Origin: Natronolimnohabitans innermongolicus JCM 12255 | GTDB lineage: Archaea; Halobacteriota; Halobacteria; Halobacteriales; Natrialbaceae | Length of the DNA: 40,892 bases | Assembly (NCBI RefSeq): GCF_000337215.1 | Contig: NZ_AOHZ01000095.1 | Location: 1 to 40,892, forward strand | Direction: 5' to 3' | Shown: one piece after another, positions 33,898 to 40,892 of the stretch | Layout: each line of letters opens with the position of its first letter | Numbering within the stretch: the stretch's first letter is position 1 | Made by a program: the position numbers and the translations under genes | Notes under the pieces: generated by a model | Seen by the model: only the letters and a program-made list of their open reading frames with translations | What the model was told of the DNA's origin: nothing | Databases searched by the model: none

Positions 33898-34817
33898 TGG
33901 TACTCCTCCCGGTACCGCGACCGTATCCACATGCTGCCGAGGTTCATGGTAAACGTCATCAAGAACAGGGTGAGTCCGAGCGCGAAGAGGCTCATGTAGC
34001 CGATCGAACCGACCGACGCGTCACCCGTTCCGATTTCGACCATGTACGCCGTCATCGTCTGCATTTCCGCGAACGGGCTCATCGTGATCTGCGGTAACAT
34101 TCCGACTGCGAGCGTGACTGCCATCGTTTCACCGATCGCTCTCGAGATAGCGAGGATGTACGCGGCGAGAATACCCGACAGTGATGCTGGAAGCACGACC
34201 TGTGTCGATACTTCGAACTTCGTCGCCCCGAGACCGTAGGCGGCGTTACGAAGCGAATCAGGGACGGAGCTCATCGCGTCTTCAGAGATTGACGAAACCA
34301 TCGGGATGATCATGATGCCGACGACAATCGCACCAGAAAGCGCGTTGAACACACCGACGTCCGGGTAGAATAGCTGGATAATCGGCGTGATAAACGAGAG
34401 TGCGAAGAAGCCGTAGACGATCGTCGGAATGCCGGCGAGCACCTCGAGTGTCGGTTTCAACGCACTGCGAATCCGCTCGTCGGCGTACTCCGAGAGGTAG
34501 ATTGCCGTCAGCGTCCCCACCGGGATCGCGATGAGCGCGGATCCGACGGTGATCACCATCGTCCCCCACACGAGCGGCAACACGCCGAAGCTCGGATCGG
34601 CCGAGTCACGGGGGTTCCACTCCGTCCCAGTGAGGTATTCGACGAGCGACACCTCCGAGAAGAAGTCGATCGCCCCGTCTACGAGCACGAGAATAATCGC
34701 TACCGTCGTGAGGACGGTTACGAGGGCACAGGAGAAGAAAATCCATTTTGCAGCCTTGTCGACCGTGTTCCCGACGTCGTTGCTCTCTCGGCTGAGGTCG
34801 AGTGGTTCCGAGCTCAT
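33894..34817 (-). CDS. pstC: Phosphate ABC transporter permease PstC
   Basis: 307 residues with six hydrophobic helices. PstC signatures include [20 protein letters not shown] in the first external loop, [23 protein letters not shown] as EAA loop, and [20 protein letters not shown] overlaps the pstS stop (ATGA), and its own stop overlaps pstA in the same way, so pstS-pstC-pstA are one coupled operon. Confidence 0.96.
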   Translation of the reverse strand: MSSEPLDLSRESNDVGNTVDKAAKWIFFSCALVTVLTTVAIILVLVDGAIDFFSEVSLVEYLTGTEWNPRDSADPSFGVLPLVWGTMVITVGSALIAIPVGTLTAIYLSEYADERIRSALKPTLEVLAGIPTIVYGFFALSFITPIIQLFYPDVGVFNALSGAIVVGIMIIPMVSSISEDAMSSVPDSLRNAAYGLGATKFEVSTQVVLPASLSGILAAYILAISRAIGETMAVTLAVGMLPQITMSPFAEMQTMTAYMVEIGTGDASVGSIGYMSLFALGLTLFLMTFTMNLGSMWIRSRYREEYQ

Positions 34818-35836
34818 TCGTAGTCCTCGTATAGTTCGTCGAGTCGCTCGTGTTGTTCTTCGATCGTCTCGTCTTCGACCTCGAAAAAGCCGACGTCCAG
34901 GGACGCCGCTTGCGTGTTATCGAGATAGAATCGAAGGAACGCTCGCACCTCTTCGCGTTCGAGTGAACGCTCCCGTACGTAGAGGTACATCGGTCGGGAA
35001 AGCGGGCTGTAGGTCCCCTCCCGGATCGTTTCCGGTTCGGGTTTTTCACAGCCGTCGCCGTCGTCGACCTCGATCAATTCGAGATCGTCTTCGTTCTCGT
35101 AGTAGTAGCCGGCACCACCGAAGCCGATCGCGTGTCGGTTGTCTCGGACGCCCCGGATGATCGCGTTCGTGTCGGGCGTTCCGCTGTAATCGTTCCGAAT
35201 ATTCCCGACGTTACCGGTGATCTCCTCGGTAAAGTAGTCGAAGGTCCCCGACGCCGAATCGCGGCCGTACAGCGATATCGGTTCGTCGGGCCAGTCGCTC
35301 TCATCGGGAACGTCGATGTCGTCGGACCAGTCGTCCTCGTCCGATTCAACGACCAAATCCCGCCACGTTTCGATCTCCGAGCCGCGTTCCCAGAGCAGCC
35401 CCAACTGCTCGGTCGTGAGACAGTCACACCAATCGTTGTCTTCGTGTTTCATAATCGCGATACCGTCTCGGACGACGTCGAGTCGGAACCAGTCGACTCC
35501 GTTCTCCTCGCACATTTCTGCTTCGTCGTCGGCGATCTCACGACTCGCGTTTTGAAGATCGGTCTCACCCCGACAAAACTGCTGGAATCCAGCACCAGTG
35601 CCCGCGGGTCTGACGGGAATTTCGACCTGGTTGTTTTGCCACATGAACTGTTCAGCGACTAGGGCAGTGTTCGGTCGAAGGGTGTTCGAACCATCGACTA
35701 CGATCTCTCCTTCGAGACCGCTGTCTTCGCCGCGAGTGATACACCCCGACAGCCCCATCACACTCGATCCTGCGACACCGAGTAAAACGCGACGACGAGA
35801 GACGCCGTCTACACCGGATATCGGCTCGGTACCCAT
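34814..35836 (-). CDS. pstS: Phosphate-binding lipoprotein PstS
   Basis: 340 residues. Tat signal SRRRVLLGVAGSSVMGLSGC with the lipobox cysteine near residue 32. The mature part has PstS features: VDGSNTLRPNTALVAEQFMW (phosphate-binding S/T), RPAGTGAGFQQFCRGETDLQNASREI, YGRDSASGTFDYF with the R-D-S-x-S/T-G motif, and the IGFGGAGYYYE segment. It captures phosphate outside the cell and opens the operon. CTAAATAC at 35861-35868 is 25-32 nt upstream, with an A/T-rich box at 35881-35889 behind it. Confidence 0.95.
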   Translation of the reverse strand: MGTEPISGVDGVSRRRVLLGVAGSSVMGLSGCITRGEDSGLEGEIVVDGSNTLRPNTALVAEQFMWQNNQVEIPVRPAGTGAGFQQFCRGETDLQNASREIADDEAEMCEENGVDWFRLDVVRDGIAIMKHEDNDWCDCLTTEQLGLLWERGSEIETWRDLVVESDEDDWSDDIDVPDESDWPDEPISLYGRDSASGTFDYFTEEITGNVGNIRNDYSGTPDTNAIIRGVRDNRHAIGFGGAGYYYENEDDLELIEVDDGDGCEKPEPETIREGTYSPLSRPMYLYVRERSLEREEVRAFLRFYLDNTQAASLDVGFFEVEDETIEEQHERLDELYEDYE

Positions 35837-35860
35837 CGCCCTGTTCTACCCACGTGCCGT

Positions 35861-35889
35861 CTAAATACCCTACTATGTTATCTATATAT
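35861..35889 (-). promoter_or_regulatory. Promoter region of the pst operon
   Basis: Two A/T-rich boxes face pstS: CTAAATAC at 35861-35868, 25-32 nt from the ATG, and TCTATATAT at 35881-35889. Either could be the TATA box, and the second could be a phosphate-response element. Confidence 0.45.
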
Positions 35890-36008
35890 CCCTATGTACG
35901 ACACAAAGTAACAGTGCTCATCGAACAGTCAATATAGGATCACGACTACCAGAAGCGGCGATTCGGATGACGACGCGCGAAGGGACGACGACTATAGAGG
36001 AAGGAGGA

Positions 36009-36019
36009 TTTATGCATAT
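36009..36019 (+). promoter_or_regulatory. TATA-like box of the AbrB-PhoU gene
   Basis: TTTATGCATAT lies 20-30 nt before the ATG at 36039 and includes the alternative ATG at 36012, so it argues for the 36039 start. Confidence 0.5.
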
Positions 36020-36038
36020 CCGGTCGGAACCGGTCCGT

Positions 36039-37034
36039 ATGGAGACGCGCAAGGTCCAGGTGACGGGCGGGTCAACGTATACCGTCTCGCTGCCGAAATC
36101 CTGGGCGACGGCAAACGACGTCAGCGCCGGGACGATCGTCGAGTTCTTCCCCGAGAAGGACTCGCTGTTGCTCACGCCACAGAGCGAAACCGATCGTCAG
36201 GAAGGGACCCTCGACATCGCAGACCTCGAGGGCGAGCGCCTCACCCGAGCCGTCATGACGATGTACGTCAGCGGCTTCGACATCATCCGCCTCGAGGCGG
36301 GCCGGATCACGACGGACCAGCGACGCGCCATTCGGAGCGCGACCCAGAGCCTGGTCGGCGTCGAGGTGCTCGAGGAAACGACCGACAGCGTCGTCATCCA
36401 GGACTTGCTCGACTCTTCGGAGCTCTCGATCGTCAACGCCGTCTCACGAATGCGTTTGATCGCCCGCTCGATGCTCGAGGACGCCGTCACGGGCCTTGTC
36501 GAGAACGACGACGATATCGCGCGGGATGTGATCGACCGCGACGACGACGTCGACCGCCTCTGGCTGGTCGTCTCGCGAATCTTTCGCGCGACGCTGCGCT
36601 CGCCCCGGGCCGCCGAGGAACTCGGCGTCCCCCGAGAGGACTGTTTCGACTACCACTCGAGCGCCCGGCAACTCGAGCGCGTCGCCGACCACGCGGCCAA
36701 GATTTCGAACCTGGCGCTCAAACTCGAGCAGATTCCCGAAGACGTCGCCGATGCGCTGGTCGCGCTCCACGCCGACGCCTCCGACGTCCTCGAGAAGTCG
36801 ATGGACGCGCTGGTCGCCGACGACACCGAGGAGGCAAATCGGCTCGGTCACGCCGCCCGCGAGGCCGTCCTCGAGATCGACGAACACACGCGGACGATCG
36901 ACGACATGCTGCGCGACCTCGAGCCCGTGCAGGCCCAGTCGCTCGGATTGATCGTCGACTCCCTCTCGCGAAGCGCCGACTACGGCGGCAACATCGCCGA
37001 GACGGCGTTACAGAAGGCGGCGCCGCGACCCTAA
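36039..37034 (+). CDS. AbrB-PhoU two-domain phosphate regulator
   Basis: 331 residues. The N-terminal METRKVQVTGGSTYTVSLPKSWATANDVSAGTIVEF is a SpoVT/AbrB-type swapped-hairpin DNA-binding domain. The following about 250 residues are PhoU-like helices, with metal-site segments RQLERVADHAAKISNLAL and DSLSRSADYGGNIAETAL. Such AbrB-PhoU fusions are common in haloarchaea and are thought to connect phosphate sensing to transcription. It is divergent from pstS over about 200 nt, so a role in controlling that operon is reasonable. A T-run (GGTTTTTC) at 37051-37058 follows the stop. Confidence 0.9.
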   Translation: METRKVQVTGGSTYTVSLPKSWATANDVSAGTIVEFFPEKDSLLLTPQSETDRQEGTLDIADLEGERLTRAVMTMYVSGFDIIRLEAGRITTDQRRAIRSATQSLVGVEVLEETTDSVVIQDLLDSSELSIVNAVSRMRLIARSMLEDAVTGLVENDDDIARDVIDRDDDVDRLWLVVSRIFRATLRSPRAAEELGVPREDCFDYHSSARQLERVADHAAKISNLALKLEQIPEDVADALVALHADASDVLEKSMDALVADDTEEANRLGHAAREAVLEIDEHTRTIDDMLRDLEPVQAQSLGLIVDSLSRSADYGGNIAETALQKAAPRP

Positions 37035-37141
37035 GACGTCGGTCGCCGTCGGTTTTTCGAATCGAGGGGAGTCGTCACGGCGCTACTCGCGTCTAACCCG
37101 GTTGGGGTCGACTAACCCGAGCGCTATCGCTCGAGACCGTG

Positions 37142-37166
37142 AAAACGTCGCCGCCGAGCGGCGGCG
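37142..37166 (-). terminator. Terminator of the S8e gene
   Basis: Stem CGCCGCC/GGCGGCG (37149-37166), followed on the minus strand by ACGTTTTC, downstream of the S8e stop. Hairpin plus T-run. Confidence 0.6.
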
Positions 37167-37200
37167 GCGGGGTGAAACAGGAGCAGTTAGTCGGAGTCGA

Positions 37201-37572
37201 TCAGTCGAGCAGGACGGCGTTGACCTGGCCGGTCTGGCCGGGTCGGGACGTCACGCGGGCGGTGCCCTCGGCGGTCTCGATGACGGCGCCTTTCGTGATG
37301 ATGTTTCGGCGGACGTAGTTGGGGTTGGCGTCGTTCTCGACGACGTCCTCGATCTCGGCGGCGACCGTCTCGCCGTCCTGGTTGACGCTGGCGACGTTCG
37401 TCGCGAGCGCGCGGGTCTTCGTGCCGTTGCCGCGGACGTCGACGGTTCGGAATCGAGGCTCGCCGACCTGCGTCTCCGTCGGCAGGCGTCCGAGTTCGTC
37501 TTTACGGCGCTTTCGAACGTTCTTCAGTCGGCCGCCGGTTCGCTTTCGCGTGGAGCGTCCCTGGTCTTGCAT
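37201..37572 (-). CDS. rps8e: 30S ribosomal protein S8e
   Basis: 123 residues, archaeal S8e: MQDQGRSTRKRTGGRLKNVR at the start with the basic RNA-binding region, GRLPTETQVGEPRFRTVDVRGNG in the middle and NPNYVRRNIITKGAVIETAEGTARVTSRPGQTGQVNAVLLD at the end. The full length is present. A strong TATA box (CATATAAATATC) at 37593-37604 lies 21-32 nt upstream. Confidence 0.97.
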   Translation of the reverse strand: MQDQGRSTRKRTGGRLKNVRKRRKDELGRLPTETQVGEPRFRTVDVRGNGTKTRALATNVASVNQDGETVAAEIEDVVENDANPNYVRRNIITKGAVIETAEGTARVTSRPGQTGQVNAVLLD

Positions 37573-37592
37573 ACACGCAACCAGTCCCGGCG

Positions 37593-37604
37593 GATATTTA
37601 TATG
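37593..37604 (-). promoter_or_regulatory. TATA box of the S8e gene
   Basis: GATATTTATATG on plus (CATATAAATATC as transcribed), 21-32 nt before the ATG at 37572. Confidence 0.6.
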
Positions 37605-37659
37605 CAACGAGTCGTGGCCCGTCGCCCCTCGTTGTGTCCGCTCGCAGAGTACCGACCGC

Positions 37660-39018
37660 TCACTCGTCCGCGACCAGACAGTAGGCGTGACCGGGTTCCT
37701 CGAGAACTGTCTCCGCGTCATCGTCGTAGTAGTTCGAAAAGACGCCGCGCTCGGCGTAGTAGATCCGCCCGTCGACGGGAACGGGCGCGCTCGTCACGCG
37801 CCCGCGGTTCTCGACGCGCCAGCGTCGGTCGCCGGTCTCCTTGTCGAGCGCGTAGAGGTGGGTGTCGTACGATCCCGCCAGCACCGTCTCGGCGGTGACG
37901 CTCAGCGCGCCGATGACGCGCCCGTCGACGTCCGTCGACCACACCTCCTCGCCCGAGTCGGCTTCGAGGGCGTAGACGAAGCCGTCGTCGCTGCCCATGT
38001 AGACGATCCCCGCGTCGGTGTCGACGGCCGGATTCGACATGATCGAGCCGCCGGTCTCGAACGACCAGCCCTCCGAGCCGTCCTCGAGGTCGATGCAGTA
38101 GAAGTGGTTGTCCCAGCTACCCACGTAGCCGTAGCCGTCGTACGCCGCAGCTGTTCCCTTGATCTCCGCACCCTCGCGGAACGCGCCGCCCTCGCGCTCG
38201 TCGCCGACCGCGTCCGCCTGGAACTCCCACTCGAACTCGAGGGAGGGAAACGCCCAGCCGTAGAGGACGCCGTCGTTCGATCCGGCGACGATTCGGCCCG
38301 TCTCGAGGTCGATCGTCGGCGAGGGGTGGGGTTGGCCCCACATCCGATCGTCGCTCCAGGTCGGCTCGCCCGTGTTCGGATCGATCTCCCAGAGCGTGCC
38401 CGTCGAGGGCGAGCCGTACTCGGAGACGACGTACAGCGAGCCGTCGTAGTAGGCCGGACTCGAGCCGATTGCGAGCGCGTCGTCGAGCCTGCTCGCGCGC
38501 GTCCGCCAGACGATCTCGCCACCGTCGATATCGAAGGCGTAGAGGTCACCGTCGTAGCCGCCGATATAGGCGGTGTCGCCGACGATGGCGGCCGAACCGT
38601 GAAAGCCGAGGTCGGTCGCGCCGGTCGGCGTCGACCACTGCAGTTCGCCGTTCGGCGCGTAGGCGTACACCCGGCCGTTGTCGCCGGCGAAGACGATCGT
38701 CTCCCCGTCGGGCGTCGGCACCGGACTCGCCTTCGCCGCGGTGTGGCCGACCTCGTTGAGCGGAACCGACCACGAGACGCGCACGGAGTCGGGGACGGTT
38801 TCGTCGGGGTAGTAACCCAGTCGTCGCAGCCCGCCGTGAAACAGCGACACGTCGTCGTCGGCGCCGACGCGGTCGCCGAAGACTGACGGGGAGTCGACAC
38901 AACCGGCAAACCCGGACGCCGCCGCAATCCCGGCCGCACCGAGGAGCCGGCGCCGCGAAAGGGCGGTCCCACGAACGCGATCTGATGGCGTCTCGACGTC
39001 TCGGCTCGGAAGCTCCAT
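37660..39018 (-). CDS. PQQ-repeat beta-propeller lipoprotein (copy 1)
   Basis: 452 residues. Tat signal SRRRLLGAAGIAAASGFAGC with lipobox cysteine near residue 40. The mature part has about seven PQQ-like blades, each with a strand such as YAYAPNGELQWSTPTGA, YAFDIDGGEIVWRTRA, YALEADSGEEVWSTDVDG or YALDKETGDRRWRVENRG. A propeller outside the membrane is expected; the BamB-like or cell-surface sensing role is unknown. CTTTATTATC at about 39049-39058 is a promoter box of its own. Very similar to copy 2; an 80-nt stretch (37721-37800) is identical. Confidence 0.9.
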   Translation of the reverse strand: MELPSRDVETPSDRVRGTALSRRRLLGAAGIAAASGFAGCVDSPSVFGDRVGADDDVSLFHGGLRRLGYYPDETVPDSVRVSWSVPLNEVGHTAAKASPVPTPDGETIVFAGDNGRVYAYAPNGELQWSTPTGATDLGFHGSAAIVGDTAYIGGYDGDLYAFDIDGGEIVWRTRASRLDDALAIGSSPAYYDGSLYVVSEYGSPSTGTLWEIDPNTGEPTWSDDRMWGQPHPSPTIDLETGRIVAGSNDGVLYGWAFPSLEFEWEFQADAVGDEREGGAFREGAEIKGTAAAYDGYGYVGSWDNHFYCIDLEDGSEGWSFETGGSIMSNPAVDTDAGIVYMGSDDGFVYALEADSGEEVWSTDVDGRVIGALSVTAETVLAGSYDTHLYALDKETGDRRWRVENRGRVTSAPVPVDGRIYYAERGVFSNYYDDDAETVLEEPGHAYCLVADE

Positions 39019-39099
39019 TGCGAACTCTAGTCGATTGTCGACGAGCGGATAATAAAGACCGACGCTTCGCTCGTCTTCGGCTGGCTCGGCGCGGTGGCT

Positions 39100-40518
39100 C
39101 TATTCGTCTGCGACCAGACAGTATGCGCGACCCGGCTCCTCGAGGACGGTCTCCGCGTCGTCGTCGTAGTAGTTCGAAAAGACGCCGCGCTCGGCGTAGT
39201 AGATCCGCCCGTCGACGGGAACGGGCGCGCTCGTCACGCGTCCGCGGTTCTCGACGCGCCAGCAGCGGTCTCCGGTCTCTTTGTCGAGCGCGTAGAGGTA
39301 CGAATCGTACGATCCCGCGAGGACCGTCCCCGCGGTGACGCTCAGCGCGCCGATGACGCGTCCGCCGACGTCCTCCGCCCACAGTTCGTCGCCGGAGTCG
39401 GCCTCGAGGGCGTAGACGAAGCCGTCGTCGCTGCCCATGTAGACGACCGCTTCCTCGATGTCGACGGCCGGGTTCGACATGATCGAGCGGTCAGTCTCGA
39501 ACGACCAGACCTCCGAGCCGTCCTCGAGGTCGATACAGTAGAAGTGGTCGTCCCAGCTGCCGAAATAGCCGTAGCCGTCGTACGCTGCGACCGTTCCCTT
39601 GATCTCGCCGCCCGCGCGGAACGCGCCGTCCTCGCGCTCGTCGCCGTCGGCCTCGACGTCGAACTCCCAGGCGAACTCGAGGGAGGGGAACTCCCAGCAG
39701 TAGACGACGCCGTCGTTCGACCCCGCGAAGATCTTCCCCGCGTCCAGATCGATCGTCGGCGAGGGGTGTGGTTGGCCCCACATGCGGTCGTCGTACCAGG
39801 TCGGCTCGCCGGTTTCGGCGTCGAACTCCCACAGCGCCCCGGAGGAGGGCGAGCCGTACTCGGCGATGACGTACAGCGAGCCGTCGTAGTAGGCCGGACT
39901 CGAGCCGATCGCGAGGGTGTTCTCGAGTTCCGCGGAGCGCGTTCGCCAGACGATCTCGCCGCCGTCGATATCGATCGCGTAGAGGTCGCCGTCGTAGCCG
40001 CCGATGTAGGCGGTGTCGCCGACGATGGCGGCCGAGCCGTGAAAGCCGAGGTCGGTCGCGCCCGTCTGGGTCGCCCACCGTTCCTCGCCCGCCGGCGTGT
40101 AGCCGTAGACGACCCCGTTGTCGCCGGCGAAGACGATTGTCTCCCCGTCGGGCGTCGGCACCGGACTCGCCTTCGCCGCGGTGTGGCTGACCTCGTTGAG
40201 CGGAACCGACCAGTCGACGGTGACCGACTGCGGGACGACCTCGTCCGGGAAGTAGCCGAGCCGGCGCAGTCCGCGACGGAACAGCGAGACGTCGTCGTCC
40301 GGATGCGTCGCGTACTCGGGCACCGACTCCGCGGGCTCGGCGTTCGCGCAGTTCTCGACGGTGTCGCCGCCGTCGGTGCCGCCATCCTCGAGGAGCCCGA
40401 TACAGCCCGCGAGCCCGACGGCCCCGGCCGTCCCGGCCGCCTGGAGGAGTCGTCGTCGGGACGGCGTTCGGCTGACTCGAGCGGGTTCGGACGTCGCGTT
40501 CTCGGTCGTCGGATCCAT
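39100..40518 (-). CDS. PQQ-repeat beta-propeller lipoprotein (copy 2)
   Basis: 472 residues, paralogue of the previous gene on the same strand, 81 nt upstream. Tat signal SRRRLLQAAGTAGAVGLAGC, then a short linker with extra E/D/G (LLEDGGTDGGDTVENCANA) not present in copy 1. Blades match copy 1 in order and most residues are identical, so the pair arose by tandem duplication. The best promoter-like box is GCGATTATCG near 40545-40554, about 27-36 nt upstream. Confidence 0.9.
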   Translation of the reverse strand: MDPTTENATSEPARVSRTPSRRRLLQAAGTAGAVGLAGCIGLLEDGGTDGGDTVENCANAEPAESVPEYATHPDDDVSLFRRGLRRLGYFPDEVVPQSVTVDWSVPLNEVSHTAAKASPVPTPDGETIVFAGDNGVVYGYTPAGEERWATQTGATDLGFHGSAAIVGDTAYIGGYDGDLYAIDIDGGEIVWRTRSAELENTLAIGSSPAYYDGSLYVIAEYGSPSSGALWEFDAETGEPTWYDDRMWGQPHPSPTIDLDAGKIFAGSNDGVVYCWEFPSLEFAWEFDVEADGDEREDGAFRAGGEIKGTVAAYDGYGYFGSWDDHFYCIDLEDGSEVWSFETDRSIMSNPAVDIEEAVVYMGSDDGFVYALEADSGDELWAEDVGGRVIGALSVTAGTVLAGSYDSYLYALDKETGDRCWRVENRGRVTSAPVPVDGRIYYAERGVFSNYYDDDAETVLEEPGRAYCLVADE

Positions 40519-40892
40519 TAGCGTGTCTGTACACCGCTGGGCGATAATCGCACAAAAAATATCGGGTCCCTTGCAGCGAGCGGTCGAACGGATCGAGAGC
40601 TCGAGTGGGCCGCCCCGCGTGCGCGGTGGGACTGCGCTACCTGCGCGGAACCGAGACTCCCGTGAATTGGGTGTGACTCGAGGCGAATGGGCGCTTGCGC
40701 CCGTTCGCTCGAGGGATCGACGATCCCTCGCTACTCGCGGGTCACTTCGTTCCCCGCTCGTGTCTCGTGATTTCGCCCTTCGGGCTCCGAATCACGCTAC
40801 TCCTGCTGTGCGTCGACGACCGCCACACCCGCCAGGCTCACAGATGGACCTTTTTCCGCTCGGGTTCACTCGCTGTGCTCGCTCACCGCTCA
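40519..40892. other. Gene-free end with a chain of hairpins
   Basis: No gene is supported. The stretch contains stems at 40685-40706 (10 bp, one G-T), 40710-40730 (9 bp perfect, 3-nt loop), and 40766-40796 (CGTGATT/AATCACG with an inner GCCC/GGGC). The order of hairpins could be an RNA, a repeat relic, or chance in G+C-rich DNA; a gene may begin just past the window. Confidence 0.5.

Noticed and set aside
39094-40521. Long plus-strand frames over the PQQ genes
   Set aside because: They are antisense to recognisable beta-propeller genes with Tat signals; the composition is shadow-like.
40685-40796. CRISPR-like array
   Set aside because: The hairpins differ from each other in sequence and are not direct repeats with regular spacers.

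Overview
The window is from the chromosome of an extremely halophilic archaeon (class Halobacteria). Evidence: high G+C, very acidic proteins with many D/E runs, archaeal genes (Cdc48/VAT, PriS, GINS, archaease, RtcB, S8e), Tat-type lipoprotein signals, and TATA-like boxes 24-34 nt before start codons with no obvious ribosome binding site (leaderless messages). The style and several small haloarchaea-only families suggest Natrialbaceae (Natrinema/Haloterrigena type); that placement is inference.

Layout. 1-90: right end of an IS200/IS605-type element lying mostly outside the window. 116-4009: moaA, a small acidic protein, a broken PIN-domain gene, then rtcB and archease (RNA ligation). 4243-7019: acetyltransferase, priS and a GINS subunit (replication). 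7142-10243: BASS-type transporter, a one-cysteine Bcp peroxiredoxin, an MFS transporter. 10442-12954: a small Hsp20-like protein overlapping cdc48. 13170-16281: hydrolase, DUF7511-like protein, panB, a small membrane protein, a HAD hydrolase.

16407-17424 is the most accessory-looking stretch. A 430-bp IS200/IS605-like mini-element with subterminal hairpins and a run of perfect hairpins (an omega-RNA-like right end) sits inside a small membrane-protein gene. It is followed by inverted repeats and a 20/21-nt copy of the 3' end of tRNA-Ser(CGA), an integration-scar-like arrangement.

17727-23431: DUF5800-like protein, a bactofilin-like protein, and an electron-transfer operon (etfB-etfA-fixC with a fused FixX-like domain, plus one unknown gene). 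23702-27544: a polyamine-type ABC transporter (lipoprotein, ATPase, two permeases). 27633-37034: a phosphate region with phoU, uspA, an HNH protein, pstB, a sensor histidine kinase lying between pstB and pstSCA, and a divergent AbrB-PhoU regulator. 37201-40518: ribosomal protein S8e and two tandem PQQ-repeat lipoproteins. The window ends in a gene-free stretch with a chain of hairpins.

Most of the window is ordinary haloarchaeal housekeeping. The best candidates for something less described are the orphan omega-RNA-like mini-element, the tRNA-Ser scar with its palindromes, the tiny alpha-crystallin-like partner of Cdc48, and the kinase embedded in the pst locus.
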